Positions 47,861 through 56,915 of a DNA stretch of 64,000 nt are shown in pieces; positions within the stretch are counted from its first letter, which is position 1; each line of letters opens with the position of its first letter. The DNA is from Leptospira koniambonensis (GTDB taxonomy: Bacteria; Spirochaetota; Leptospiria; Leptospirales; Leptospiraceae). Below the pieces are notes generated by a model. The model was not told where the DNA came from. It was given only the letters and a program-made list of their open reading frames with translations, and searched no databases. The stretch spans positions 124,001-188,000 of the forward strand of contig NZ_RQFY01000004.1 in NCBI RefSeq assembly GCF_004769555.1, written 5' to 3'. The translations under genes were made by a program, and so were the position numbers.

Positions 47861-48349
47861 TCATTTATTTCTAAAAGAGCCGCTCATCGCGAAACCTACA
47901 TAAGCAGACGCAATAGCATCCCAAGAATCATCATGCCCAGTCAAATTTTCGAGACCCAAAAGGAGTTTTAAAGCAGCTTTAATATCTTTTTTGTCTGCCG
48001 TCCCGCTGCCTGTAGTTCCTTTTTTTATCTGGGAAGCGGTCGGTTCTACCAAAGGAATATTATGCTCTCCTAATGTAAGGAGAACAACTCCTCTCGCTTC
48101 ATAAACTCTTGCAGCGGTCGTTCTATTCTTAGCAAAAAATAATTCTTCCACAGAAGCAAGGTCTGGATGATATTCATCCAAGATCGCGTCCAACTGTCTG
48201 CGAATAGCGATTAAATTGACAGGACTTTTTGTTCCGCTCGGAACTTCTATTGTCCCGTAAGTGAGAACATGAATTACAGATTTATCTTTCTGAAGAACGG
48301 AATAACCTAGACGATGGGAGCCAGGGTCTATTCCTAAAATTTTCACCAA
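47861..48349 (-). CDS. ruvC: Crossover junction endodeoxyribonuclease RuvC
   Basis: 162 residues. RuvC resolves Holliday junctions with RuvAB. The catalytic acidic residues are visible: [10 protein letters not shown] (Asp7), [10 protein letters not shown] (Glu), and [12 protein letters not shown] (two Asp). ARGV and [14 protein letters not shown] are typical of the family. The start is TTG at 48349 or GTG at 48346, both served by AGGAAG. ruvA and ruvB are not adjacent. A repeat-rich spacer separates it from yebC. Confidence 0.93.
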   Translation of the reverse strand: MVKILGIDPGSHRLGYSVLQKDKSVIHVLTYGTIEVPSGTKSPVNLIAIRRQLDAILDEYHPDLASVEELFFAKNRTTAARVYEARGVVLLTLGEHNIPLVEPTASQIKKGTTGSGTADKKDIKAALKLLLGLENLTGHDDSWDAIASAYVGFAMSGSFRNK

Positions 48350-48382
48350 AAAGACTTCCTTGAATTAAGTTTCTAAATAAGC

Positions 48383-48532
48383 TGTAGGAGTTCCTACATG
48401 AGCGAAAGGGGCGCCCCCTCCCTGGTTCGGGTGGGGGGAGTGGCCCGTGGGAGAGCTAATTCCCCTATATCACAAATCCATCAAACCGGCAATCTCATTT
48501 TCTTACTCAAAACCTTGTTGGAATTCCAACAA
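48383..48532. repeat. Repeat cluster between ruvC and yebC
   Basis: TGTAGGAGTTCCTACA (48383-48398) and TTGTTGGAATTCCAACAA (48515-48532, perfect) are two dispersed palindromes flanking a GC-rich hairpin at 48415-48438 (CCCCTCCC...GGGTGGGGGG). That hairpin resembles the one at 49759-49781. No gene lies in 48350-48575. Confidence 0.7.
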
Positions 48533-48575
48533 AACCTCACAGCTATCAGAAAAGAAAGAAGTTGAAGAAAAAACC

Positions 48576-49325
48576 TCAGCCGAATTCTTTTTCTAATTCG
48601 GGAGAAAGTTCGAAGTTGGAGTTCACACCCTGAACATCATCATGACCTTCTAAGTTGTCGATGAGCTTCATTACTTTTTCTGCAACCTCTTTGTCAGAAA
48701 CTTCTGCACCGACTAAGGCAACGAATTTGATCTCAGATTCTTCTGATTTAATCCCTTTATCATTCAAAGCAGTTTGAACAGCTTCGTAATCATCCGGAGA
48801 AGTTACTACTCTGAAAACCTCTCCTTCATTCTGAACGTCTTCTGCGCCAGCACCAACTGCTAATTCGAACAATTCTTCTTCGGAAATTTGATCAGAAGGA
48901 ATTACGATAATACCTTTTCTTTCGAAAAGACGACTAACGCTGCCAGTAGTTGCCAAAGAACCACCCAATTTAGTAAGAATACTTTTGATCTCAGGTGTGG
49001 TCCTGGTTTTTTTATCAGTTACAGCCTCCACCATGATCGCGGTTCCGCCGGGCCCGAAACATTCATAAAGGCATTCTTCGTAAACAACACCTTCCAATTC
49101 ACCGGTACCTTTTTTAATGGCTCTATCAATATTATCTTTAGGCATGTTACTTGCCTTAGCCTTCAATACCGCAAGTCGAAGCCTAGGGTTAGTATTAATA
49201 TCCCCTCCGCCCATACGCGCCGCAACAGTGATCTCCTTGACCACCTTAGTGAAAATCGCCCCTCTTTTAGAATCGATGGCGTCTTTTTTGCGTTTAATCG
49301 TTGCCCACTTACTATGCCCGGACAT
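48576..49325 (-). CDS. yebC: YebC/PmpR-family protein
   Basis: A 249-residue YebC family protein. [61 protein letters not shown] and [12 protein letters not shown] are all canonical across its three domains. Family members act as transcriptional regulators or, as recently shown for some, as factors that relieve ribosome stalling. It is widely linked to ruvC, as here (226 bp apart), but the spacer is filled with repeats. The upstream side opens on a long gene desert. Confidence 0.93.
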   Translation of the reverse strand: MSGHSKWATIKRKKDAIDSKRGAIFTKVVKEITVAARMGGGDINTNPRLRLAVLKAKASNMPKDNIDRAIKKGTGELEGVVYEECLYECFGPGGTAIMVEAVTDKKTRTTPEIKSILTKLGGSLATTGSVSRLFERKGIIVIPSDQISEEELFELAVGAGAEDVQNEGEVFRVVTSPDDYEAVQTALNDKGIKSEESEIKFVALVGAEVSDKEVAEKVMKLIDNLEGHDDVQGVNSNFELSPELEKEFG

Positions 49326-49670
49326 CAGATTTCCCCTTACATTTAAGAATAGATCAGTTTAAAAAATATATAAGATCAGAAGCAGGAAAATCGGCCAAAA
49401 ACCGATCCTACTTTTTCAACAAAAACCGGTTTTTCCAGTCTGTCCATCATTTTTGGCCTTCTCCATTCCTTGAAGAAATCCACGCCAAAAGCCAAATTCT
49501 TCCAACAAATTCTGTTGCCGCCAGCTTAATAAAAGATATAAAATCTCCACCAAGCCTAAGTCGGAGAAAATCAAAGGAATATTATAAATTCTTAAAATTA
49601 TCCCAGGAAAAATCTTCATCGTACACCATTGCTTGCATCAACACGAAACGCGAAAGTGCTCATTCAGGTT

Positions 49671-49704
49671 GCCCGGACTAAAGCCCTGCGCATCGCTGCC
49701 GCGG
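49671..49704 (-). repeat. Dispersed 34-bp repeat, copy B
   Basis: Reverse complement of 3596-3629 with one mismatch (core GGACTAAAGCCCTG). Confidence 0.8.
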
Positions 49705-49758
49705 ATACTAGGAGGGGATTATACTATGTATGAAGGCTCTTTTTTTAGAAAAAGATCT

Positions 49759-49781
49759 CCCCACCCTGCCTTGGGTGGGGG
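49759..49781. repeat. GC-rich hairpin repeat
   Basis: CCCCACCC-TGCCTT-GGGTGGGGG forms a hairpin, close in sequence to 48415-48438 (CCCCTCCCTG...GGGTGGGGG). It directly precedes direct repeat copy 1. Confidence 0.6.
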
Positions 49782-49961
49782 CCGGTACGGTGGTACCGCA
49801 GAAACTTTCGATCAAACGAATTGTGCTGATTTCATCTTTAAACTCGTATGACCTCGATTCTCTCGGTCACCGACTCGTTAAAACGGTCGTCTTCTCGCTC
49901 CCTATGAGTCGCTGCGAAGGGGGCCGGTACGGTGGTACATAGAAAAACTTTCGATCAAGCG
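49777..49961 (+). repeat. Direct repeat pair of about 42 bp
   Basis: Copy 1 (49777-49818) and copy 2 (49919-49961) share GGGGGCCGGTACGGTGGTAC, then after a 2-5 base variable part, AAACTTTCGATCAA-CG. Starts are 142 bp apart. GGTAC-GGTG-GTACC adds internal dyad symmetry in copy 1. Confidence 0.75.
49896..49915 (-). repeat. Dispersed 20-mer, inverted copy of 3103-3122
   Basis: Reverse complement matches 3103-3122 at 19 of 20 positions. Confidence 0.65.
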
Positions 49962-50023
49962 GATCGCACCGCCTTACCACAATTCCAAACAAAAATCAAC
50001 CAATTTTCTCCCTAAATAATCAC

Positions 50024-50037
50024 GTTGGAATTCCAAC
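50024..50037. repeat. Dispersed palindrome copy
   Basis: GTTGGAATTCCAAC, perfect 14-bp palindrome in the gene desert. Confidence 0.6.
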
Positions 50038-50212
50038 ATGATTTCTACTTGCAAAATAAATTCCCAATCCTCTACGTCGATCACAGATTTCGCATAACGT
50101 ATAACAACCTGTCGCATTAATTTGTACAAAAAATTCAGGCGTTATTAATAACATTCGTTTTACATAAAACCATCCATTCGTCCCCCGACGCAATCTCTTT
50201 GTCCCTAATAAA

Positions 50213-50241
50213 TTGACTAGTTTTAAAACCTGGAGTAAACT
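50213..50241 (+). promoter_or_regulatory. Promoter of LytTR two-component operon
   Basis: TTGACT (50213-50218), 17-bp spacer, TAAACT (50236-50241). The predicted start falls at about 50248, on or next to the ATG at 50249, which implies a leaderless mRNA. Confidence 0.5.
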
Positions 50242-50248
50242 CCCGCGT

Positions 50249-50977
50249 ATGCGAATCCTAATCGTAGAAGATGATGTATTATCCTCTCGCTGTTTGGAAA
50301 TTTTAGCGAAAGAATTTTTGAATGATAGGATACAAAGTATCCACACAGTTTCCAATCCAGAATCGGCAGCTGAGTTCATACGCAAAAATCCACTGGATCT
50401 TTTATTCTTGGATATAAATCTCCAAGGTGAGACCGGCTTTAAACTTTTAGAGATCGAAAGCAGAAGTTTTTTTCAAACGATCATAGTATCTTCTGAAAGA
50501 GACAACGCGGTAAAAGCTTTTGAATTTTCTGTGTTGGACTTCCTACCAAAACCAATTACAAGAGAAAGATTCGGGATCTCTATCCAAAGATATCTTTCCT
50601 CACATCCAAATCTATTATCTCCGAAAGGAATTCCTCTCAAAAAAGAAGAAGGGATCAATCTTATCGAGCCAGAGAAGATAGTATTTGCAAGATCGGAAAG
50701 AAATTATGCTAGGTTATTCACTAAAGACGGAAATGTGGAGAAGGTCAGAAAAACTTTAGACCAACTCCAAAAAGATCTGGAAGTACATGGGTTTTTCAGA
50801 GCCCACAGAAGTTATTTAGTCCGATTAGAAGAAGTCAAAAAGATCTTATTTAAAACGCCAACTACCTATCGACTACTACTTCATACGGATCATAGTATTC
50901 CCGTTAGTCGGTCTCAAGGAAGTAAACTTCTATCATTATTCAAAAATTCAAATCATAAGGTCTTAGGTCTGCCGTGA
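50249..50977 (+). CDS. LytTR-family response regulator
   Basis: 242 residues. Receiver domain: EDD near residues 7-9, phosphoacceptor Asp in LLFLDINLQGETG, Lys in DFLPKPIT. The C-terminal LytTR DNA-binding domain includes ERNYARLFTKDGN, RAHRSYLV and IPVSR. LytTR proteins bind paired direct repeats with beta-strands. It overlaps the kinase gene by 4 bp (GTGA), making a coupled two-component system. A TTG 12 codons upstream is the -35 box of the likely promoter and is rejected. Target genes are unknown; the downstream Notum-like esterase is a candidate. Confidence 0.88.
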   Translation: MRILIVEDDVLSSRCLEILAKEFLNDRIQSIHTVSNPESAAEFIRKNPLDLLFLDINLQGETGFKLLEIESRSFFQTIIVSSERDNAVKAFEFSVLDFLPKPITRERFGISIQRYLSSHPNLLSPKGIPLKKEEGINLIEPEKIVFARSERNYARLFTKDGNVEKVRKTLDQLQKDLEVHGFFRAHRSYLVRLEEVKKILFKTPTTYRLLLHTDHSIPVSRSQGSKLLSLFKNSNHKVLGLP

Positions 50978-52380
50978 AACATTTCTACGTTGCCATTCGA
51001 TTTAGGACCAAAAACTTTATATTATTTATAAAGAAACATTTTCAGATCTTAAGAGAAGTTAGAAGCAACGAAGAATTCATCCGATCCGCTTACTTCGAAG
51101 TATATTTGATACTCAGATATCTTTTCCCATTTTTATTCGTAGTTTATATTCCTTTCGCGATTCTTGACTGGACTGATTTTTTAGAAAATTCCGGATACTT
51201 ACCTCTCTTAATCTATAACTCTATTTTCATTCCAGGCTGTTTTCTTTTCACAGCTTTGCTAAATTTCCCAATTCTCAAAAGTGAAAACAGCAGAAGATGG
51301 ATCACCGTTGCTGGAACCTTATTCTTAACTTCTGCAGGAACTGCAATGAACTTGCTTATCTTCCAGTTCGGGACTGATATTTCTCTATTTGCATTTACTC
51401 AACTTGGGATCGCAGTACTCCTCCGTTATCCTGATAAAACGAAGAAGATTATCTATTTCACAAATTATGCCGTGTTCTTCGCAGCCATGTACTGGTTAGG
51501 AAAAAATTCATCATTTCTGATACAGAATTTTTTCTTCACTATGGTCATGACAATGTTATTGGACCTGATTAGTTTTCTCACCAAGGTGAATTCATTTCAC
51601 AAAGAACAATCTATCCGCGATCTGAACAGAAAACTGGTGATGGAATCGATTAAGAAATCTGAAATTTTAAGGATAGCAATACATGATCTCAAAAGTCCTG
51701 TCACAGGGATCTTAAGTTTAGTTGGGCTTTATACAAGAGAACCAAGTCATATTCCGAGCAATCGAGTAGCTTCTTCATATGCGGACCCTCCCGAAATTTT
51801 AGACCATATAGATAGAACCTCTCGTAAAATTTTAGAATCTATCGAAGACGTTCTATATCTCGCAAGTTCAGGAGATGCAGAAACGATCGAGAACCAAACC
51901 CAAAAATTAAACCCTGAATTATTATTAAGATCCGTCGCCTGCAATCTAAACTTCTTATTCTCCTCAAAGAACATAAGGGTAGAAGATAAACTCTCAGAGT
52001 GTAATTTCTACTTCCAGGCAAATCCTCAGATATTGTACAGAGTATTCGATAATTTATTAAGTAATGCCGCCAAATTCTCTCCTGAAAATTCAGAGATCTC
52101 TCTCAAAAGTGAATTCGTCTCAGGCATATATGAGAAAATTCTAATTATAAAAATTGAAGACTCTGGACCAGGATTCCAACCCGAAGATGAAAAAAACATG
52201 TTCAGAGAATTCTCTATTCTTTCTGCAAAACCGACAGGCTCCGAGTCCTCTAGCGGGATCGGGCTATCTTTAGCTAAGAAATTATTAGATAGAATGGGAA
52301 TACGTATCCGTCTAGGTAACTCCGAAACTCTCGGAGGAGCCCAGGTGATATTAGAATTTCCGCAATCAAAAGCGAAATAG
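50974..52380 (+). CDS. Sensor histidine kinase
   Basis: A 468-residue HisKA-type kinase. About six TM helices (residues about 45-200) form the sensor with little extracellular sequence. The H-box is IAIHDLKSPVTGIL; the N-box is FDNLLSNAAKFSP; G boxes are DSGPGF and SSGIGLSLAKKLLDRMG. The HisKA type is unusual for a LytTR partner, which more often pairs with LytS-type kinases. The GTG start overlaps the regulator stop. The Notum-like esterase gene follows after 27 bp, so all three may be one transcript. Confidence 0.9.
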   Translation: MKHFYVAIRFRTKNFILFIKKHFQILREVRSNEEFIRSAYFEVYLILRYLFPFLFVVYIPFAILDWTDFLENSGYLPLLIYNSIFIPGCFLFTALLNFPILKSENSRRWITVAGTLFLTSAGTAMNLLIFQFGTDISLFAFTQLGIAVLLRYPDKTKKIIYFTNYAVFFAAMYWLGKNSSFLIQNFFFTMVMTMLLDLISFLTKVNSFHKEQSIRDLNRKLVMESIKKSEILRIAIHDLKSPVTGILSLVGLYTREPSHIPSNRVASSYADPPEILDHIDRTSRKILESIEDVLYLASSGDAETIENQTQKLNPELLLRSVACNLNFLFSSKNIRVEDKLSECNFYFQANPQILYRVFDNLLSNAAKFSPENSEISLKSEFVSGIYEKILIIKIEDSGPGFQPEDEKNMFREFSILSAKPTGSESSSGIGLSLAKKLLDRMGIRIRLGNSETLGGAQVILEFPQSKAK

Positions 52381-52407
52381 GGAGTTAAGAACTGGAGGCA
52401 AATCAAA

Positions 52408-53817
52408 ATGAAAGATGTGAAGAGAATTTGGTTAGGAGGAATAGTACTAGCGTTATCCGTAACGTCATTTTACTGTAGCCCTGACCAAAATACGAACAAT
52501 ACACAAGACTTAGCTTTATTAGGAGGACTTTTAGAAACTCCTGAAAAAGGTGCGAGTAGTCTGGCAGGATCAGATAATGCGGATCTGAAAGCCCAAAATA
52601 TTTTGGACGATCTAACAAGCGTTGTCTATGGATCTTACGATGTAGTGTATATTCCGGGTGCAGTATGCGGCAACGGAACCCCTTACAAAATATTCGTGGA
52701 TCGTGCAGATGGGATCTTGGATTGGGTTTTAGGATATTCCAGCCGACTTCTAGTGTATATGGAACCGGGAGGAGCTTGTTGGGATTACGAAAGTTGCACT
52801 GGACAAACAGGTATCAGGGGAGCTGCAAATCCAAACGGTATTCCTGATAACCATATGAACTTCGGGGCATTTATAGATCCGAATGTTCCTGGTGGAAGTC
52901 CGAACGCATTGATCTCACCGATCATATTAAGAAACAATCCTACTGGCCAGAATGTTAAAACTTCTAACTGGAACAAAGTTTTCATTCCTTATTGCACTGG
53001 AGACGTGTACGCTGGGAATAAGGTAGCAACTTATTCAGATCCAACCGGACAAAATCCACCCATCACCTATCGTCACGTAGGTGCTAAGAATATGGAACTC
53101 GTCATTAATTGGCTGAAGAATAATTTTAATAAGCCAAAAGAGATGTTTGTTTCCGGATGTAGCGCAGGTGGAGCAGGCTCAATGATCAATTATCACTTCA
53201 TTAGAAAAGCTTTAAGTCCTTCTAAAAGTTATCTATTGAATGATTCAGGCCCTATCTTCCCAGCTCCTGGGTTTGGAAATCAATGGCCTTTACAGCAAAA
53301 GATCAAAGATGCTTGGAATACAGAGTATTTTATCAGCAAAGCACAACCCGATTTTCCTTCTGTGGATATTCGTGCAGATTATGGGAAGATCAGTGAAGCG
53401 TTAGCCCAGAAGTACCCAAATGATAAATTAGCGATCACTCTATTCAGGAGAGATGCTAATTATTCTATGTATTCGTATGCAAGATTCTATGGATTGGATG
53501 AGAACAATCCTGCGGATAAGGAATATATCATTTCCACTCTTTGGGCTCAGGACATTGAGAATTTGAAGGCTCAATACGATAGATATCCGAATCTAGAATA
53601 TTTTATTCCATATTACAGAAGTATCAATGAAAGCCATTGTACTTCCATCGTGGAATTTACTGGAACGGAGATTGAAAATACCGGAATTACACTCGGGACC
53701 TTCATTAATGATTATCTGTTAGGAAGTTCTACCTTCAGAAGTTTCTTTGAAAGTGTGAATCCAAATGATGCAAACGTAACGAATTTCTGGTTCGCGTTAG
53801 TTAATCTTCTACTATAA
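52408..53817 (+). CDS. Pectin-acetylesterase/Notum-like lipoprotein
   Basis: 469 residues with a lipoprotein signal ending SVTSFYC (C23). The core matches the pectinacetylesterase/Notum alpha/beta hydrolase family: VYMEPGGACWDYESC (oxyanion and disulfide region, about 117-130), FIPYCTGDVYAG, and nucleophile elbow SGCSAGGAG (S252); HCTSIVEF supplies a late His. Notum removes palmitoleate from Wnt and plant members deacetylate pectin; the bacterial substrate is unknown, presumably an O-acyl ester outside the cell. GGAGG precedes the ATG. It is probably transcribed with the LytTR pair and is followed by a terminator. Confidence 0.85.
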   Translation: MKDVKRIWLGGIVLALSVTSFYCSPDQNTNNTQDLALLGGLLETPEKGASSLAGSDNADLKAQNILDDLTSVVYGSYDVVYIPGAVCGNGTPYKIFVDRADGILDWVLGYSSRLLVYMEPGGACWDYESCTGQTGIRGAANPNGIPDNHMNFGAFIDPNVPGGSPNALISPIILRNNPTGQNVKTSNWNKVFIPYCTGDVYAGNKVATYSDPTGQNPPITYRHVGAKNMELVINWLKNNFNKPKEMFVSGCSAGGAGSMINYHFIRKALSPSKSYLLNDSGPIFPAPGFGNQWPLQQKIKDAWNTEYFISKAQPDFPSVDIRADYGKISEALAQKYPNDKLAITLFRRDANYSMYSYARFYGLDENNPADKEYIISTLWAQDIENLKAQYDRYPNLEYFIPYYRSINESHCTSIVEFTGTEIENTGITLGTFINDYLLGSSTFRSFFESVNPNDANVTNFWFALVNLLL

Positions 53818-53828
53818 TCTCTCTCGGA

Positions 53829-53863
53829 GAAGGCGGTGAGTTTGCCGCCTTCTTTTTTTCTTT
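53829..53863 (+). terminator. Terminator after Notum-like esterase
   Basis: GAAGGCGG pairs with CCGCCTTC across a short loop, followed by T7. Convergent genes lie on either side. Confidence 0.9.
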
Positions 53864-53869
53864 CTATTA

Positions 53870-54751
53870 TTAAGCTGCTTTTTCCTCTTTCAAAGGAACT
53901 ACATAACCCCAGAAAAGAGCCATTGCAATTCCTGCGATGTACATCCAAATACTAAAGATCGCAGAAGGAAGCGCAACCTTAGGTCCGAAAAATTGGATCG
54001 CAAGAGTCATACCAAGAGTGGTATTCTGGATCGCAACTTCGATAGATATTGTTCTCGCCTGCTTCTCCGCAATCCCAAGCACCTTAGGAAAAAGATAACC
54101 CGCTATAAATCCAAAAGTGTTATGAAGAATAACCGCAAGTCCTACTAAAAGGACCATTTCTATAAAATTGTCTCTGTTCTTATAAGTTACAAAAGCAACT
54201 ACGAAAACTAAGAAGAGAATTGAGAAAATTTTATAAGGAGTTTCTATCTTCTGAGCAATATTAGGAAACTTATGTTTTACCGCCATACCTATGGAGATCG
54301 GAAGTACGATAATCACTACAACAGTTTTAAGCATTTCCACAAAAGAGATCTGCATTACACTTGCACCAGTTGGATCCAATAAGGAACCGAAAAATGTAAC
54401 AATGATGGGAGTCAATAAAGGACAAAGAAGTGTAGAAAGCGCAGTGATCACAACTGCAAGAGCGACATCACCCTTCGCTAGATAATTGACCAAATTAGAA
54501 GTAGTTCCGCTTGGGCAAGATCCTACAAGAATGACGCCTAACGCGAGTTCGTATTCCAAACCTAAGATCAATACAACTGCATATGCAGCTAAAGGCATGA
54601 TCACAAAATGGCCCAAGGTACCGACCAAAGTTTGGAGAGGAGTTGTAAAAATCCGTCTAAAATCTCCGATTGCTAGCCCGAAACCCATTCCGAGCATTAC
54701 GATTGCCAAAAGAGCCGGAAGTAGCCCCTTTTCGACTGCACCTAATTGCAT
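53870..54751 (-). CDS. Bile acid:sodium symporter (BASS) family transporter, copy 2
   Basis: 293 residues with about nine TM helices. LGMGFGLAIGDFRR, GSCPSGTTSNLVNYLAKGDVALAV and EVAIQNTTLGMTLAI are the BASS Na+-site motifs, corresponding to those in the copy at 24562-25458. The two differ considerably outside the motifs and are not a recent duplication. It is a sodium-coupled organic-anion importer with unknown substrate. It stands alone between the Notum-like gene and the SSS symporter, all minus strand on this side. Confidence 0.88.
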   Translation of the reverse strand: MQLGAVEKGLLPALLAIVMLGMGFGLAIGDFRRIFTTPLQTLVGTLGHFVIMPLAAYAVVLILGLEYELALGVILVGSCPSGTTSNLVNYLAKGDVALAVVITALSTLLCPLLTPIIVTFFGSLLDPTGASVMQISFVEMLKTVVVIIVLPISIGMAVKHKFPNIAQKIETPYKIFSILFLVFVVAFVTYKNRDNFIEMVLLVGLAVILHNTFGFIAGYLFPKVLGIAEKQARTISIEVAIQNTTLGMTLAIQFFGPKVALPSAIFSIWMYIAGIAMALFWGYVVPLKEEKAA

Positions 54752-54944
54752 GATTCTCTCCTTAACATAACACCTGTTTTATTATTTTTATCTCCGAGAA
54801 GAATCTCGGATTTTCTTTCCGGAAACGTATCTTACTGGCCGGAAAGCCCTAAGGTGAAAAGCTTTTTTTCACTTCAATCTGAATGGGTTTCTAACCCTAA
54901 AACCCGCGGACAGAAAATTGCGATCATCAAAAAGACGATTTATA

Positions 54945-56915
54945 TTAGGAAACTGAATCTTTCTTTTCCCATAACTTCAAGACTATAAACCCTGAAATCA
55001 CTCCGAACACAAGGAATACTGCACCTAATGTATATTTCAATTGTAGAATATACCCTATTCCAAAAAGCCAAGCGTATAAAGAGAAAATCGATAGTAACCA
55101 AATACGGATCCTGGAATAGAATTTTTTGCGAGCAGAAACCCCACCCCATTTTCCCCAGAAACCGAAAGGTTGCAACTTAGCAACAAATGCATCCAATACC
55201 TGATCCGGAACTGGAGCAGTCATAAATGTCACCACTATTGAAACAATCACACTTCCCAAAGCAGTGAAGAACAGAAGATAATCTGCATTTACATCCGGAT
55301 ATACTTTATATAAAATCAATGAAAGAACTAATGCAGTTCCCATTCCTGACAATTCTGTCCAAGCATTCGCTCTCCACCAGATCCATCTTAAGATCTGAGG
55401 CAAACCCAAACCGGAAGCCATTGCTAAGAAAAATTTCCAAGCAGATGCAATTGAATTCATCTGAGCTGCAACCAAGATAGCAATTCCCGCCATCAAGACC
55501 ACTGCGATCCTTCCTGCGATAACTGTTTCTTTATTTTTAGCATTCGGTTTTAGAAATCTCAAATATAGATCATTCACTAAATAACTTGCGCCCCAGTTGA
55601 TATGAGTATCCGCAGTGGACATGAACGCCGCCATCAAACTCACGAATACCAATCCCAAACATCCTGCAGGTAAAACGATCTTCATAAGCATCGGATATGC
55701 GATCTCTCTGTCTGATTGAACTACCCCACCTTCTACCTGGAATAAGTCTGCGTCATGTAATGGGAATACTACCAAACATACGAGTCCTGTTAAAACCCAA
55801 GGCCAGGTGCGCAAAATAAAATTAGCGATATTAAACCAAAGAGAGCCTAACTCTGCATCCTTAGGAGTTTTTGCAGTATGTAATCTTTGTGCTAAATATC
55901 CAGATCCATCCGAATGATATTGGATCCACCATTGAACTCCAATGAATATTAGAAAAACTTGAAGAGGAAGTCCATGCTCTTCTTCCCCTAGCCTTGGCCA
56001 AAAAGAAATGATGGATTCTGATTTTCCGGGATACAAAGTTTCCAATTTGGAATATAGACCTTCTAATCCGCCTACATATTGGATCGCAAAGACCGCAAAT
56101 ATTATCGCACCGCATATTCCCAAAGCAAATTGGAATAAGTCAGTCAGGATCACACCTTGGATCCCTCCCATACTGCTATAAAAAACTACTACCGAGAAAA
56201 GAATAAGAACTGTAAGTGTAGTATTCAAATCTCCTAATATTAAAAAACTCGGCCACACATCTGCGATGGATCTGAATACTTCTGAACCAAGCAATACGTT
56301 CCAATCTAAGAATGGAGCGGTGATCTTGGACATTGCCTTAAAGACCCAGCCCAATATGATGGAATTAAAAAGAATACTTAAGAAGAATGCTTTGGAAGCT
56401 CTTAATATTGCAGCACCTGTTCCGGAATATCTTAATTCTACAAATTCAACATCCGTAAGAACTTCTGCCTTTCTCCAAGAAGCTGCAAAGAATACTGTAA
56501 TGATCAAATAACCGATCGCCCAGCTCCACCAGAGCCAGTTCCCTCCAACACCATCCAAGGCAACCATTCCTGTGATGACCAAGGGAGTATCCGCGGCAAA
56601 GGTCGTTGCCACCATAGAAGTTCCGAGCCACCACCAGGGAAGTTTTCTATCCGCTACAAAGTAGGAACTCAAACTTTCTCCGGCCTTAGAGGAAAGAAGA
56701 AGCCCGACCGAAAAAGCAAAAATGATATAAGCTAAGATTAGATACCAATCGATAGGAGAAAAAATGGCGGCCCCCTTCTCCCAAAGAAGGGAGAACTCTC
56801 CATAAAGATCGGCCGACTTTCCTTGAAAACAAGGATTCTTTCCAGCCTTCCAGATTTGATTTATCTTGATCCCCTCTCTGAGCCCAAAAAGATGGTAGGC
56901 AGCGATGGCAAACAT
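54945..56915 (-). CDS. Sodium:solute symporter (SSS) family transporter
   Basis: About 656 residues with 13 or more TM helices. [19 protein letters not shown] is TM1; [22 protein letters not shown] the SSS signature; [14 protein letters not shown] and [12 protein letters not shown] are further conserved blocks. It would import a solute with Na+; the substrate is unclear. The frame stays open further upstream, but beyond 56905 it runs antisense to the invariant start of aspartokinase, so I start at the ATG at 56915, which still overlaps lysC by 11 bp. The true start may be still later, because a strong GGAGAAGGGGG lies just before the TM1 segment although with only an ATT codon. Confidence 0.8.
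   Translation of the reverse strand: MFAIAAYHLFGLREGIKINQIWKAGKNPCFQGKSADLYGEFSLLWEKGAAIFSPIDWYLILAYIIFAFSVGLLLSSKAGESLSSYFVADRKLPWWWLGTSMVATTFAADTPLVITGMVALDGVGGNWLWWSWAIGYLIITVFFAASWRKAEVLTDVEFVELRYSGTGAAILRASKAFFLSILFNSIILGWVFKAMSKITAPFLDWNVLLGSEVFRSIADVWPSFLILGDLNTTLTVLILFSVVVFYSSMGGIQGVILTDLFQFALGICGAIIFAVFAIQYVGGLEGLYSKLETLYPGKSESIISFWPRLGEEEHGLPLQVFLIFIGVQWWIQYHSDGSGYLAQRLHTAKTPKDAELGSLWFNIANFILRTWPWVLTGLVCLVVFPLHDADLFQVEGGVVQSDREIAYPMLMKIVLPAGCLGLVFVSLMAAFMSTADTHINWGASYLVNDLYLRFLKPNAKNKETVIAGRIAVVLMAGIAILVAAQMNSIASAWKFFLAMASGLGLPQILRWIWWRANAWTELSGMGTALVLSLILYKVYPDVNADYLLFFTALGSVIVSIVVTFMTAPVPDQVLDAFVAKLQPFGFWGKWGGVSARKKFYSRIRIWLLSIFSLYAWLFGIGYILQLKYTLGAVFLVFGVISGFIVLKLWEKKDSVS

Larger units (their letters stand above)
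49326..50248. other. Repeat-rich gene desert
   Basis: About 920 bp with no gene I can support. It holds a perfect palindrome AAAAACCGGTTTTT (49421-49434), the inverted 34-bp repeat (49671-49704), a GC-rich hairpin (49759-49781), two direct repeats (49777-49818 and 49919-49961), an inverted 20-mer (49896-49915), a dispersed palindrome (50024-50037), and GTTATTAATAAC near 50143. Short open frames (for example 49301-49681) lack ribosome sites and recognisable sequence. It looks like an accumulation site for small repeats. Confidence 0.7.

Noticed and set aside
49301..49681. 126-codon open frame in the gene desert
   Set aside because: No ribosome site, no recognisable domain, starts inside the opposite end of yebC, and ends in the dispersed repeat.
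48415..49818. GC-rich hairpins as attachment sites or ends of a prophage or integron
   Set aside because: No integrase, transposase or phage gene lies between or beside them, and yebC between them is a core gene.
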